A stretch of DNA of 64,000 nucleotides from an uncultured Corynebacterium sp. (GCA_943914355.1 CALUBS010000002.1:60128-124127), one strand, 5' to 3'. Positions 34,682 to 44,343 are shown, counted from the stretch's first letter. Notes: a model not told the origin generated them from the sequence alone. Numbers and translations: made by a program.

Positions 34682-35665
34682 TTAGCGCCGTGCCGAATGC
34701 GCCCGGTCGCCCAGCTGCCGAGTGAAATTCCACGCGTCGGTCACGATGGTCTCCAAGTCCGTGCGCTGGGGATTCCAGTCAAGCTCCCGCTTGATTTTTT
34801 CTGAGGATGCAATGAGTGTGGCTGGGTCTCCGGCACGGCGCGGGGCGATTTCCGCCGGAATCTCGTGGCCGGTGACTTTCCGGCACATCTCGATGACCTG
34901 CTTGACGGAGTATCCCTCGCCGGAACCCAAGTTATAGATTCGGTGGGTCCCGGGGGTATTGCTGTGGAGGGCGAGCACGTGGGCATCGGCAAGATCGCGG
35001 ATATGGATGTAGTCGCGCACCGGCGTTCCATCCGGGGTATCCCAATCCGTGCCAAACATGAAAATCTTATCGCGGTGCCCCAGAGCAACCTGCAGGACAA
35101 TGGGGATAAGGTGGGTTTCAATCTCGCGGTTTTCGCCGATGGAACCGTACGCGCCGGCAACGTTGAAATAGCGCAGGGACGTAGCCGCGAGCCCAAACGC
35201 CTGGGAAAAAGACGAAATCATGTAGTCGATAGCTAGTTTGCTAGCGCCATAGGGATTCGTGGGCTGGGTCGGCATGTCCTCAGTAATAGGAACCTGCTCC
35301 GGCTCGCCGTAGGTGGCCGCGGTGGAAGAAAAGACGAGGCTTTTCACATCGTTATCGCGCATGGCATTGAGCAGGCGCAGCGTGGTCACGACGTTGTGCT
35401 GCCAGTATTCGTCCGGCTTTTCCACGGATTCACCGACGAGCGAGCGGGCGGCGAAGTGTAGAACGCCCTCGAAACCGCCTTCGCCCAGCACCTCTGCGGC
35501 CTTGTCTGCCACATCGCCTTCTACTATGCGGGCCGAGTTCGGTACTGCATCTCGGTTTCCCGTGGAAAAGTTATCGATGATGGTGACATCGTGGCCTTGC
35601 TCAACGAGGACTGCGGAGCACACGCTGCCGACATAGCCGGCGCCGCCAGTAACCAAGAGTTTCAT
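34682..35665 (-). CDS. galE: GalE, UDP-glucose 4-epimerase
   Basis: NAD-dependent short-chain dehydrogenase-type epimerase making UDP-galactose, needed for the galactan of the cell wall. The 327-residue protein has the Rossmann motif TGGAGYVGS at 6-14, the Ser near 118 in FSSTAATYG and the YxxxK dyad in PYGASK near 141-146. It starts 3 nt after the dtxR stop, so the two are cotranscribed. This galE-dtxR pairing is a corynebacterial arrangement. Confidence 0.95.
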   Translation of the reverse strand: MKLLVTGGAGYVGSVCSAVLVEQGHDVTIIDNFSTGNRDAVPNSARIVEGDVADKAAEVLGEGGFEGVLHFAARSLVGESVEKPDEYWQHNVVTTLRLLNAMRDNDVKSLVFSSTAATYGEPEQVPITEDMPTQPTNPYGASKLAIDYMISSFSQAFGLAATSLRYFNVAGAYGSIGENREIETHLIPIVLQVALGHRDKIFMFGTDWDTPDGTPVRDYIHIRDLADAHVLALHSNTPGTHRIYNLGSGEGYSVKQVIEMCRKVTGHEIPAEIAPRRAGDPATLIASSEKIKRELDWNPQRTDLETIVTDAWNFTRQLGDRAHSARR

Positions 35666-35668
35666 GGC

Positions 35669-36346
35669 CTAGACCTCCACGCGCACAGCGTGCGCCAGAT
35701 CATCTGCCAAGGTGATGACCTTACCCGAGGGAGTGGTAAGCGAAATGGTGCCGCCATTATTGACCACGGTGACCTCGGTGCCGATGCGGATTCCAGCCTC
35801 TGCGAGGTCCCGGAAGGTAGCCTCATCTACCTGCAGAATCTCATTGATCTGGATAATCTTGGCGGACTTCTCTTCGCCATCCGGGAGATCGATAGCCCGC
35901 GTCCCAATCGCTGGTTCGGGGACCTGGAAGCCCAGCTCTGCCAGCGCCGGAATCGGATTGCCAAAAGGAGAACGGCTGGGATCATCGAGGACCGTGACCA
36001 TGCGCTTTTCCACCTCTTCGCTCATCACGTGCTCCCAGCGGCAAGCCTCGTCGTGGACTTTGCTGATATCGAGCCCGAGGACATCAGTAAGCAAACGCTC
36101 TGCAAGGCGGTGCTTGCGCATAACAGCCGTAGCCAATTCGCGTCCCTTTTCGGTAAGGTCCAAGCTCCGATCCGAACGGACGTGGAGGAGACCATCGCGC
36201 TCCATGCGGGCAACGGTTTGGGATACGGTAGGTCCGGACTGCTCTAGGCGTTCGGCAATCCGAGCGCGCAGGGGAGTGATGCCTTCTTCTTCCAATTCAT
36301 AAATGGTCCGAAGGTACATCTCAGTAGTATCAACGAGGTCCCTCAC
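35669..36346 (-). CDS. dtxR: DtxR, iron-dependent repressor
   Basis: Fe(II)-activated repressor of siderophore, haem and iron-uptake genes. The 225-residue protein has an N-terminal winged helix (about 1-73) with [17 protein letters not shown]. Both metal sites are intact: Met10, Cys102, Glu105 and His106, with His79, Glu83 and His98. A C-terminal SH3-like domain covers about 150-225. The start is GTG 36346, 9 nt after GAAAGG. It is cotranscribed with galE and lies downstream of sigB on the same strand. Confidence 0.97.
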   Translation of the reverse strand: MRDLVDTTEMYLRTIYELEEEGITPLRARIAERLEQSGPTVSQTVARMERDGLLHVRSDRSLDLTEKGRELATAVMRKHRLAERLLTDVLGLDISKVHDEACRWEHVMSEEVEKRMVTVLDDPSRSPFGNPIPALAELGFQVPEPAIGTRAIDLPDGEEKSAKIIQINEILQVDEATFRDLAEAGIRIGTEVTVVNNGGTISLTTPSGKVITLADDLAHAVRVEV

Positions 36347-36430
36347 GTGGGCATACCTTTCTTTGAGAAACAGTAATGCGTGCCGTGCGCAATGCAGACA
36401 GCGCCTTTTACATTCTGTATCCAGACTAGC

Positions 36431-36449
36431 TTAAGTTGCCCTAAGTTTG
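36431..36449. promoter_or_regulatory. Weak DtxR-box-like site upstream of dtxR
   Basis: TTAAGTTGCCCTAAGTTTG matches the DtxR consensus TTAGGTTAGCCTAACCTAA at 12 of 19 positions. It lies 85 nt upstream of the dtxR start, in the sigB-dtxR gap. That gap (235 nt) holds no gene. Confidence 0.3.
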
Positions 36450-36581
36450 CTGGAGAGATTTTCGGAGACGAGTTCGAGCTCGCCGCTTGCATAGAGAACG
36501 CGACCTCGAAAGCACACTGGAAAAAATTCTCGGCAGTACAGGCGAGGTCGCGATTAATGAAGGTTCAGGAGGCGAAAAGTT

Positions 36582-37595
36582 TTATAGCGCGTACTCGCGG
36601 AGGCGATCGGCGCGGTTGCCATCGCGCAACTTGGCCATGACCTCACGCTCGATTTGGCGTACGCGTTCGCGGGAGAGCCCGAACCGGCGACCAATCTGGT
36701 CAAGGGTGCGTGGCACGCCGTCATCCAAGCCGTAGCGCAGGCGAATAACGTCCTGCTCGCGCTTTTCTAGCGTGTCAATGACACCGCGAATATCGGAGTG
36801 CCGCATGGAGGCCACGACGGCGGTCTCAGCATCGGTAGCCTCAGCATCCTCGATGAAGTCGCCCAATGGGGCTTCCTCGTCGGTGCCGACGGGCATGTCG
36901 AGCGAGACGGGATCGCGGGACTGGCGCAGCAGCATCTCGATTTTGTTTTCATCGATGCCGGATTCCTCCGACAGCTCCTCATTGGTCGCCTCGCGGCCCA
37001 GGGACTGATACATCTCACGCTTGATGCGGGAAAGCTTATTTACCTGTTCCACCAGGTGGACCGGGAGGCGGATGGTACGCGACTGATCGGCCATACCGCG
37101 GGTAATGGCTTGGCGGATCCACCACGTGGCGTAGGTGGAGAACTTAAAGCCCTTGGCATAATCGAACTTTTCCATGGCGCGGATAAGGCCAAGGTTGCCC
37201 TCTTGGATGAGGTCCAATAGTGGCATGCCGCGGCCGGTGTAACGCTTGGCCAAGGAGACTACGAGGCGGAGGTTTGCCTCCAGCAGGTGGGAGCGGGCCT
37301 TCTTGCCTTCGCGAGCCAAAATTTTCAGGTCGCGCTTTTCTGCGCGCGTCAGCTTCTCTGCGTTATTGAGCTTGTATTCTGCATACAGGCCCACCTCAAT
37401 GGTTTGCGCGAGTTCAACCTCGTCCTCGGCGCTGAGCAAGGCGGTCTTACCGATTCCGTTGAGGTAGACGCGTACCAAGTCCGCAGAGGGATTGTCATTG
37501 GTTTGATTGCGGCGAGACCCGCGGTCTACTTCCTGTTCCTCATCAGTAGCGGCAGTCGAAGTGCCATTGGCGGTGTTGGCAGATGGATTCGTCAT
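36582..37595 (-). CDS. sigB: SigB, principal-like RNA polymerase sigma factor
   Basis: Group 2 sigma-70 factor used in general stress and the transition phase. The 337-residue protein has a short disordered N-terminus, then region 1.2 ([23 protein letters not shown]). Region 2 has [55 protein letters not shown], region 3 follows, and region 4 has [19 protein letters not shown]. It lacks the long lysine-rich and acidic extensions of SigA at 46640, which separates the two. Position beside dtxR is the usual sigB site in corynebacteria. Confidence 0.95.
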   Translation of the reverse strand: MTNPSANTANGTSTAATDEEQEVDRGSRRNQTNDNPSADLVRVYLNGIGKTALLSAEDEVELAQTIEVGLYAEYKLNNAEKLTRAEKRDLKILAREGKKARSHLLEANLRLVVSLAKRYTGRGMPLLDLIQEGNLGLIRAMEKFDYAKGFKFSTYATWWIRQAITRGMADQSRTIRLPVHLVEQVNKLSRIKREMYQSLGREATNEELSEESGIDENKIEMLLRQSRDPVSLDMPVGTDEEAPLGDFIEDAEATDAETAVVASMRHSDIRGVIDTLEKREQDVIRLRYGLDDGVPRTLDQIGRRFGLSRERVRQIEREVMAKLRDGNRADRLREYAL

Positions 37596-37786
37596 CTTTC
37601 AGCCTCCTGAAATTGTCGCCTGTTTCAAAAAGTACAACGGTGTTAGGCCGCATTTAGTTCCCACGCATCCTGAAATCTTTAAAACGGCGACGTGCCGGGC
37701 GTTTTGCCCCACCTTTTTGGGGGCGTCGACAAGCGCATGCGCCACGTGAACGCGGTAAAACCGCTCATCCACGTGGCGGGGGCGTC

Positions 37787-38551
37787 TTAGCCGCGGACTT
37801 GTACGAGGTAGCGATATACCGTGGGCTCAGACACGCCGAGCCGGGCGGCCGCGGCGGCGATGCCGCCCTTGAGCAGGAAGAAGCCAGCGTATTCAAGGGA
37901 AGCGATGACTTCGAGCCGTTCGTAGCGCTGCATCGCCTCGACCGGAGTGGAGTGCGTGGAAATCGCGGAATCCAGCATGGAGTCCAGAAGGTGCTCGACG
38001 TTGGAACGCAGTGATTCGCTATAGGGCGCTTCCGGCTTTTTATTCGCCGTCGCTTCAGATGCCGGAGTTTTTGGCGGTGTGGTGGTGTCGGGGTAGCCAC
38101 CGAAGGCCTTCGTCTTATCGATGGCCGGTTCAGTGCCACCGATCATCGCGTTAGCGGCATCGCGGATTTGGATCAGCTCGGATAATTCCACATTGATACA
38201 AAGCATGCCGCGCATATGGCCGGTGGTATCGCGCAGGAAATAGCTTGAGGAGCGGCACACTTTCCCCTCGCCATTGACCGCGCGGTATCCCGTCATCATT
38301 GGAACGGCCGCCGCGTCGCCCTGTTTCATGAACCAGAGGGCAAAGTCTGTGACCGGGCCGCCTAGTTCGCGTCCAGAGATGTGGCCGTTGGCAATGGCAA
38401 TGATGGATTTATCGGGTACATCGAGATCATGAAGCACGATTTCGGTGTTAGGGCCCATGGCCTGACCGAGGAAATCGACGAGTGGTATGTACTGCTCGAG
38501 GAAGTTTTCTTCGGGGGCATGGCTGCTAGAAAGGTTCATTAGCTGAAGCAT
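37787..38551 (-). CDS. YheO-type PAS/HTH transcriptional regulator
   Basis: Product of 254 residues. The YheO-like PAS domain (about 12-130) opens YIPLVDFLGQAMGPNTEIVLHDL and contains SYFLRDTTGHMRGMLCINVE. The C-terminal HTH_22 domain ends with YAGFFLLKGGIAAAAARLGVSEPTVYRYL. Relatives include DauR, regulator of D-arginine use. Here the next genes upstream encode L-serine dehydratase and a serine-type transporter on the same strand, so control of serine use is inferred. The gap to sdaA is 129 nt. The ligand and sense of regulation are unknown. Confidence 0.82.
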   Translation of the reverse strand: MLQLMNLSSSHAPEENFLEQYIPLVDFLGQAMGPNTEIVLHDLDVPDKSIIAIANGHISGRELGGPVTDFALWFMKQGDAAAVPMMTGYRAVNGEGKVCRSSSYFLRDTTGHMRGMLCINVELSELIQIRDAANAMIGGTEPAIDKTKAFGGYPDTTTPPKTPASEATANKKPEAPYSESLRSNVEHLLDSMLDSAISTHSTPVEAMQRYERLEVIASLEYAGFFLLKGGIAAAAARLGVSEPTVYRYLVQVRG

Positions 38552-38680
38552 GTCCTTATAATTCCTGTCAGATTATTGATAAGGTACCACAAAGTAACGA
38601 CAAAAGGAGGCGAGTAACCGGCCGTGGCCAAGTACTCACCTCCTTATATGGCGCTCTTTCCGGAGCCTAGGGTGCCGACA

Positions 38681-40054
38681 TTAACCACATACCGGAATGG
38701 GCGGGTGCACCGCTAGGGCGAGGCCGCCTTGTGAGGTTTCCCGGTATTTGGCGTTGATGTCCTTGCCGGTGTTGTACATGGTCCAGATCACCTCATCGAG
38801 GCTGACACATGGCTTGGTTTCGCGGTCCAAGGCCATGCGCGCGCTGGTAATCGCGTCTACCGCGGCTACGGCGTTGCGCTCGATGCAGGGGACTTGCACC
38901 TGGCCTAGGACCGGGTCACAGGTCAGGCCCAATTTGTGTTCCATGCCGATTTCGGCCGCCACGCAGACTTGTTCCGGTGTCGCCCCCATCAGTTGGGCCA
39001 GCCCGGCTGCTGCCATGGAACAGGCGACGCCAATTTCACCTTGGCAGCCTACTTCCGCACCGGAAATGGAGGCATTCATCTTGTAGAGCGCGGCAATATG
39101 GTTGCAGGCGAAGATATAGTCCGCGAACATGCTTGGAGTAACCGGCTCAACGAATTCATCGAAATAGGCCAGTACCGCAGGCACGACGCCGCATGCGCCG
39201 TTGGTAGGCGCGGTGACGACGCGGCCACAGGCGGCATTTTCCTCCGAAATGGCCAGGGCAAACATATTCACCCAGCTCAAAATGTTGAGGCCATCGTGGG
39301 GGTCGGATTGTTCCAGCCTGCGCTTCAGGGCGGCGGCGCGGCGCGGCACGAGCAGGGCGCCGGGCAGGGGGCCATCGGTTGTGGAGCCGCGCTTGATGCC
39401 GGTGTACATGACATCGCGGACCTTGCGCAGGTGCTCGTCGATGTCCCCCTCGCTGCGCAGTGCTCTTTCATTGGCCCTGCCGAGCTCCGGAAGTGTCATA
39501 TTATTTGTTTCGCACAGCGCCAGTAGTTCTTCCGCGCTGGCATAAGCAAATGGGACGTCGACGGTATCTTGGGTGCGCATGGCGAAGTCTTCTTGCTTGA
39601 CGATGAACCCGCCGCCCACTGAGTAGTAGGTCTTGTGCAGGATGTCTTCCTCGCCGGCAAAGGCGATAAGGCACATGCCGTTTTCATGCATGGGGAGGTA
39701 TTCGTCGTGGAAGTAAAAGCCGCCGTCTTTGGGGAAGCTCACCTTGTGCGTGCCACCGAGAAGGAGCGTTTCGCTCTGGTTGATCTTTTTCATGAAGGCG
39801 GAGATGCCGTCGATATCGACGGTTTCTGGTTCTTCGCCGGCCAGTCCCAACAGGATGGCTTTATCGGTGGAGTGGCCCACACCGGTCAAGGATAGGGAGC
39901 CGTAGACGTTGGCCTGGACGCGGGTGACCTTATCCATGAGGCCTTTTTCTTTGAGTTCGTCAACGAAGGCCTTGCCGGCTTTCATTGGCCCAAGGGTGTG
40001 TGAGCTTGAGGGGCCGATGCCGATCTTGAACATATCGAAGATGCTGATGAACAT
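38681..40054 (-). CDS. sdaA: L-serine dehydratase (single-chain, iron-sulfur)
   Basis: Converts L-serine to pyruvate and ammonia with a 4Fe-4S cluster. The 457-residue single chain joins the beta-type N-terminal domain, opening FDMFKIGIGPSSSHTLGPM, to the alpha-type catalytic domain. Cluster-ligand cysteines are plausible in the AACGRVVTAPTNGACGVVP region and near VGCQGEIGVACSMAA and LTCDPV. ATG 40054 follows CAGGAG; the longer open frame to 40213 overlaps the transporter and was rejected. It lies 37 nt downstream of the transporter gene, so uptake and breakdown are encoded as one operon. Confidence 0.95.
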   Translation of the reverse strand: MFISIFDMFKIGIGPSSSHTLGPMKAGKAFVDELKEKGLMDKVTRVQANVYGSLSLTGVGHSTDKAILLGLAGEEPETVDIDGISAFMKKINQSETLLLGGTHKVSFPKDGGFYFHDEYLPMHENGMCLIAFAGEEDILHKTYYSVGGGFIVKQEDFAMRTQDTVDVPFAYASAEELLALCETNNMTLPELGRANERALRSEGDIDEHLRKVRDVMYTGIKRGSTTDGPLPGALLVPRRAAALKRRLEQSDPHDGLNILSWVNMFALAISEENAACGRVVTAPTNGACGVVPAVLAYFDEFVEPVTPSMFADYIFACNHIAALYKMNASISGAEVGCQGEIGVACSMAAAGLAQLMGATPEQVCVAAEIGMEHKLGLTCDPVLGQVQVPCIERNAVAAVDAITSARMALDRETKPCVSLDEVIWTMYNTGKDINAKYRETSQGGLALAVHPPIPVCG

Positions 40055-40091
40055 GGTTTTCTCCTGGAAAATCCTGAGAAGCAAGTGCTGC

Positions 40092-41486
40092 TTAGAAAGC
40101 CTGCACGATGGAGTAGATGATGGTGGCGAGGGCGACCAGGCCCATGATGAAGACGAAGTAGTTGGAGGCCTTGCCCTTGAAGCGGGCGAGAGCTGGGACC
40201 TTGTGGATGGCAATCATCGGAATAAGGAACAGCATGATGGCGATGGTCGGGCCGCAGAGGGTTTCAATCATGCCGAGGATGGAAGGATCTGCCCAGGCAA
40301 CGAGCCATGCGGTTACCAGCATGAAGATGAGCGTGATGGTGTCAAGCTTGTGGCTGGATTCTGCATCATCTTTATTGGCGTTTTTGCTGCCTTTGACCAG
40401 GAGGCCCTCGAAGCCTTCTGCAGCGCCGAGGTAGTGGCCCAAAAAGGACTTGGCTACGGCAATCATGGCGATGATGGGGGCAATCCACTGGATGACGGGG
40501 TTATCAAAGTGGTTGGCCAGGTAAGACAAGATGGTGATGTTTTGTTCCTTGGCCTCGGCCATATCCGCAGGCGATAGGCTGAGCGCGCAGGAGAAGACGA
40601 AGAACATCACGACGACGACCATGAGGATTTCCGCGCGGAGCAAGATCTTGCGGGACTTGTATTCCGCGTACTTGCCGTAGGTCTGGCGGCGGTCAACGGC
40701 GAAGGAAGAAATCATGGGCGAGTGGTTGAAGGAAAAGACCATAACTGGGACCAAGAGCATCAAGGTAATACCCATGCCGTGGCCGGAAGCTTCGCGCGCG
40801 ACGTCGAGGTCGAAGCTATCAAAGAGTGCGGTATTCCACTTGGGGATGAGGTACAGCGAGAGCAGGACCAGGATACCGATGAACGGGTATACCAAGTAGG
40901 ACATAACGTGGACGACCACGCTTTTGCCCATGCGTACGACGAGGATGAGTCCGCCTACGAGAACCAACGAGGTAAGCCACCGCTCCGGTGGAGTGATACC
41001 TAGCTGGTGTTCCAAGAAGGAATTGACCGTGTTGGTGATGGTTACCGAGTACACCAACAGGATGGGGTAGACGGAAAGGAAGTAGAGGATATTCATCAGC
41101 ACGCCGGCTTTAACGCCGAAGTGTTCCTCCACGACGTCGGTGAGATCGCCATCTGGCTTCGAGCTTGATAGGACCAAGCGGGTCATGCCGCGGTGGGCCC
41201 AGTAGGTCATCGGCAAGGCGACGACGGTCATGATAAGAAGCGGGATGATGCCGCCGATACCAGCGTTGATAGGGAGGAAGAGCACGCCGGCACCAATGGC
41301 GGTGCCGAATAGGGAGAGCATCCAAACGGTGTCTTCCTTGTTCCACGCCGGGGCGCCTTCTTGGCCTGCAAATGGGGTCTCTATGCCGTCAGCAGGTGGC
41401 TTTTCTTCTGCGGGTAGTTGTTCCGGAATTTGCGCACTGTGTTCCGGGTGTTCGACTTGTCCGTGGCGCAAGAGCTTGTGGGACAT
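40092..41486 (-). CDS. HAAAP-family serine/threonine transporter
   Basis: Inner-membrane amino-acid:proton symporter of the SdaC/TdcC type. The 464-residue protein has a polar N-terminus of about 60 residues and then about 11 membrane segments. Family features include WMLSLFGTAIGAGVLFLPINAGIGG near residue 65 and the YLVYPF and SFNHSPMISSFAV segments. ATG 41486 was chosen because GAGGAGGAAAG precedes it. Serine is inferred from the adjacent dehydratase; threonine is possible. It heads the operon transporter-sdaA, perhaps with the YheO-type regulator. Palindromes lie in its upstream region. Confidence 0.88.
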   Translation of the reverse strand: MSHKLLRHGQVEHPEHSAQIPEQLPAEEKPPADGIETPFAGQEGAPAWNKEDTVWMLSLFGTAIGAGVLFLPINAGIGGIIPLLIMTVVALPMTYWAHRGMTRLVLSSSKPDGDLTDVVEEHFGVKAGVLMNILYFLSVYPILLVYSVTITNTVNSFLEHQLGITPPERWLTSLVLVGGLILVVRMGKSVVVHVMSYLVYPFIGILVLLSLYLIPKWNTALFDSFDLDVAREASGHGMGITLMLLVPVMVFSFNHSPMISSFAVDRRQTYGKYAEYKSRKILLRAEILMVVVVMFFVFSCALSLSPADMAEAKEQNITILSYLANHFDNPVIQWIAPIIAMIAVAKSFLGHYLGAAEGFEGLLVKGSKNANKDDAESSHKLDTITLIFMLVTAWLVAWADPSILGMIETLCGPTIAIMLFLIPMIAIHKVPALARFKGKASNYFVFIMGLVALATIIYSIVQAF

Positions 41487-41545
41487 TTTCTTTCCTCCTC
41501 TGCATGGGGTTGACCGAAGCTTGAGGGCTCCTGTCACCCTGGAGT

Positions 41546-41561
41546 GAGAAAATATTTTCTC
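41546..41561. promoter_or_regulatory. Perfect 16-bp palindrome upstream of the serine transporter
   Basis: GAGAAAATATTTTCTC, ending 60 nt from ATG 41486. The neighbouring bases also give GTGAG and CTCAC at 41544-41548 and 41561-41565. A dimeric regulator operator is the natural reading; the YheO-type regulator is a candidate binder. Confidence 0.55.
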
Positions 41562-41665
41562 TCACCAGCGTGTGCGGGCAAGGGCCTGAAACTAAACTTT
41601 CAGCTTGTATCCAGCCCATTCACTTCGTTACGCGTTAAGTATAAGCCCGCGGTAATGCCACGTGA

Positions 41666-41678
41666 TAATAATTTATTA
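41666..41678. promoter_or_regulatory. 13-bp palindrome TAATAA-T-TTATTA
   Basis: Perfect 6-1-6 palindrome, upstream of the TATACT candidate -10. Could be an operator or an UP-like AT-rich element. Confidence 0.35.
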
Positions 41679-41737
41679 CATTTTGGGATAGGTTAATTAT
41701 CACTCTAAAAAAGCTTGCGCGGCACCCAGCGATATGC

Positions 41738-41750
41738 ATTGTTGAACAAT
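41738..41750. promoter_or_regulatory. 13-bp palindrome ATTGTT-G-AACAAT
   Basis: Perfect 6-1-6 palindrome about 250 nt from the transporter start. Sequence differs from the other two, so it may bind another regulator or none. Confidence 0.35.
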
Positions 41751-41848
41751 ATCGAACTCTCTGCGATCTAACTCATAAATAATCGTGGGTGTGAGTGGGC
41801 ACTCGTGCAGGTTAACGCCAGATGATGAGAAAAATGCGTTAGAGGAGA

Positions 41849-42292
41849 TTAGGTCTCGACCAAAACCGTAAACGGGCCTTCGTTGACGGAAGATACGCGC
41901 ATCATAGCCCCGAATTGGCCTGATTCGACCGCGATATTGCGCTCGCGAAGGTGCTCGATGATGTACTCGATGACTGGCTCGGCCTCTTCCCCCGGGGCCG
42001 CATCAGCCCACGATGGGCGCCGCCCCTTGGCGGTGCGGCCATAGAGCGTGAATTGGCTAACTACCAATACCGGTGCTCCAGCATCGGCGACCGATACTTC
42101 ACCTTCCAGGATGCGCAGCTCCGCGATCTTGCGGGCCATCTTTTCCGCGCGCGGTGCCCAATCGTCCAAATCTTCCCTGGAAACACCGACGAGGGCTAAA
42201 AGTCCGCCGGTCTCAGGGCAATCGATGGCGCCGACGGTTTCGCCTGCAACCGTGACCGCGGCTTCGGATACGCGGGTTAGTATTGCGCGCAT
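41849..42292 (-). CDS. dtd: D-aminoacyl-tRNA deacylase
   Basis: Hydrolyses D-aminoacyl-tRNAs and glycyl-tRNA-Ala, a proofreading step in translation. The 147-residue product is full length. It has the SQFTLYG catalytic motif near residue 78 and the cis-GP motif in NEGPFTV near the C-terminus, both diagnostic. The start codon ATG 42292 gives the usual MRAI(L/V)TRVSEA N-terminus, with AGGAAG upstream. It follows the methyltransferase gene by 41 nt. Confidence 0.96.
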   Translation of the reverse strand: MRAILTRVSEAAVTVAGETVGAIDCPETGGLLALVGVSREDLDDWAPRAEKMARKIAELRILEGEVSVADAGAPVLVVSQFTLYGRTAKGRRPSWADAAPGEEAEPVIEYIIEHLRERNIAVESGQFGAMMRVSSVNEGPFTVLVET

Positions 42293-42333
42293 AAAAGTCT
42301 CTTCCTTTCTCAGCTATACGGCGCTATTCGGTG

Positions 42334-43911
42334 TTAATCGGCGTGGGTAGCCGGGGAAGCGTCGTCCTCGAGCAGCAGATCGGCAGGGATGAGCAGGCCG
42401 TGGCGGACCATATCGATAATGGCGGGAAGCGCCGCCGCGGTCAGTTCTGCTTCATCGAAGCCGTGCGCGGCCGCATAAAGGCCCACGGTCTCGGCAAGGT
42501 TGAGTCCGTGGGGAGATAGGCCCGCAACGATTGCGGCCAAGTGCTCATCAACTTCGTGGCTCCACCGGGGCCCATCGGTACGGGTTAGCCGGATTACCGC
42601 CCGGTTAAATCCTTGTTTGTTATCGGTATCGGCCACGCTGACTTCTTCCTTGGCCACCTGTGGGCGTACCTGGAAGTGCTTGCCCTCCAGCTCACCAGGA
42701 ACCAAATCGCGCAGCCACGCCACGCGGGCGAAGTATTCTTCCACCTCGGGTCCCAATGGATCACTAAAGTGCTGCGGCATTTCTTCAGCCAAGATATCGG
42801 AGGGCTCATCATCGGCGATTTTTTGGATGGCGACGAATCCAAACCCGATACCCGTGACATCGTGGTCGTGGAAATGATCCAGCCACGCCGTGGAGCGAGC
42901 CTTGCCCTCATCGCTGCGCACATCCAACGATTCATCCTTGAGCCACGTGGATACGTAGAGGGAAGGATCGGCAATATCGCGCTGAATGATCCAAGCGGCT
43001 ATACCCTTATCCGGCAGCCACGAGGCCACGCGCTGCTGCCAAGTTTGCCCGCTGGTATGCACCCAGGCGGCGAGCAAATGCGCGGTTCCGCCTGGGGTGA
43101 GGTGATCCACTGCCTGGGATACCACCAATTCGCTGGCCCCATCCAAGTTCAGGCCAGAATCGCGGTAGACATGGCCCACCTCAGGGAGGCCAACGACAAA
43201 TGGTGGGTTGGCCACGATGCGGTCAAAGGTGCGCCCTGCAACGGGTTCGAACCACGAGCCCTCAACAAGTTCTACCTCGGTGCTGGACCCCGCAGCAGCG
43301 ACTGTCGCCGCTGCCAAATCAAGCGCGCGCCGGTGGACATCTATCGCGGTAATGCTGTGCGCGCTCTCGAGCTGACCCAGCAATTGCACGCCAGAGCCGG
43401 TGCCCAAATCGAGCACCGTTGATACCGGGCTTACCGGCGTCGATTGCAAAAGCGAGAGGCTTGCCGCCCCGACTCCCAAGACGTGATCCGCGCCGGGGAC
43501 GTGATCCACCAGCGAGGCATCGACATCGGAAAAGACGAGGCGGTTGGAGCCGACGATGATATGGGGCCGGATGTCGAGGGCGATGTAGATGTTGCCGCGA
43601 TCATCGGAAAGCGCCACGCCGGCATCCAGGAGCTTGGTGGCAAGGCGGGCCCCGAGGGCATCGGCAAGCAACGTGGCAGGCAGATGCTCATGCAGCAGGA
43701 AGAAGCGAATGAGCGTATCCAGCTGGGTATTACCTGCGGTTCCGCGCGCCACCGCGGCAGGCTCACCGCGGTAGAGGGCCTCCGTAAGCTCCGGGCCCAA
43801 ATGCCCCGCTAAACCATCGGTAGTAAAACCGGCCTGCGAAAAAGCCTGCGCCAACTCTGGGGCAAGATCGCGCAGCGCGGCGGCATCGAAGTGGGGGCCA
43901 AAGGACGTCAT
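42334..43911 (-). CDS. SAM-dependent methyltransferase (NPPF type)
   Basis: Product of 525 residues. The class I methyltransferase core is central: motif I VLDLGTGSGVQLL near residue 168 and the NPPF motif near residue 237. NPPF/NPPY enzymes methylate amide or exocyclic amino nitrogens, as in HemK/PrmC or RsmC. The N-terminal 150 residues form a helical DUF7059-like domain; the C-terminal 200 match the extension of the same actinobacterial family. The substrate, rRNA or protein glutamine, cannot be decided. It lies between the DUF3099 gene and dtd on one strand. Confidence 0.83.
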   Translation of the reverse strand: MTSFGPHFDAAALRDLAPELAQAFSQAGFTTDGLAGHLGPELTEALYRGEPAAVARGTAGNTQLDTLIRFFLLHEHLPATLLADALGARLATKLLDAGVALSDDRGNIYIALDIRPHIIVGSNRLVFSDVDASLVDHVPGADHVLGVGAASLSLLQSTPVSPVSTVLDLGTGSGVQLLGQLESAHSITAIDVHRRALDLAAATVAAAGSSTEVELVEGSWFEPVAGRTFDRIVANPPFVVGLPEVGHVYRDSGLNLDGASELVVSQAVDHLTPGGTAHLLAAWVHTSGQTWQQRVASWLPDKGIAAWIIQRDIADPSLYVSTWLKDESLDVRSDEGKARSTAWLDHFHDHDVTGIGFGFVAIQKIADDEPSDILAEEMPQHFSDPLGPEVEEYFARVAWLRDLVPGELEGKHFQVRPQVAKEEVSVADTDNKQGFNRAVIRLTRTDGPRWSHEVDEHLAAIVAGLSPHGLNLAETVGLYAAAHGFDEAELTAAALPAIIDMVRHGLLIPADLLLEDDASPATHAD

Positions 43912-43959
43912 GCTGGGAGAAGATCCTTTCCAGTCGTGCTATTCATGCGGGTTATGCGC

Positions 43960-44343
43960 CTAATCGGAGGCAGTATCGTCATGGTCAATAACGGAATGCT
44001 GAGATTCGATTGCTTTGGAGCCACCGCGGGAAATCTGTTGGTTCTGATACTGCGAATATAGCTGACGATTCATCGCGGGTTTATAGACATTTTTATCGCG
44101 CTTATCCTTCTTCTCACCGCGGCTATTGCCAATGACCACGGCAATCCACGGCAAAGGAAAAGTCACGCCCACGATAATCGCCGCGAGGAACCACCAATGC
44201 AGGTATAAAAAGACCCCGGCAATGAGCAGGGACGGCACGCGCAAGAATTGGAAAAAGCCGTACCATAACTCCCGGCGCCTGCGATCTTGTGCGGGCGAGA
44301 GCTTGGCATCCGTGATGAGAAAACGTTCCTTTTTGCCAAACAC
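43960..44343 (-). CDS. DUF3099 membrane protein
   Basis: Product of about 127 residues. An N-terminal cytoplasmic segment FLITDAKLSPAQDRRRRE typifies DUF3099 and is followed by two membrane helices near 33-52 and 55-75, with a charged hydrophilic tail. The start is uncertain. GTG 44343 is the best in-frame choice, about 11 nt after GGAGGT, because the long upstream frame to 44577 overlaps the divergent DUF3039 gene and lacks family similarity. Function unknown. Confidence 0.78.
   Translation of the reverse strand: MFGKKERFLITDAKLSPAQDRRRRELWYGFFQFLRVPSLLIAGVFLYLHWWFLAAIIVGVTFPLPWIAVVIGNSRGEKKDKRDKNVYKPAMNRQLYSQYQNQQISRGGSKAIESQHSVIDHDDTASD

Larger units (their letters stand above)
41487..41848. 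promoter_or_regulatory. Long regulatory gap upstream of the serine transporter
   Basis: 362 nt with no gene. It is AT-rich compared with its surroundings and holds three perfect palindromes, listed separately, plus a minus-strand TATACT at 41638-41643 that could be the transporter -10 element. The 5' half also serves the end of dtd. Confidence 0.5.

Noticed and set aside
40055-40213. N-terminal extension of L-serine dehydratase
   Set aside because: The extra 53 residues are Ser/Pro-rich, overlap the transporter gene and lack the family N-terminus. CAGGAG supports ATG 40054.
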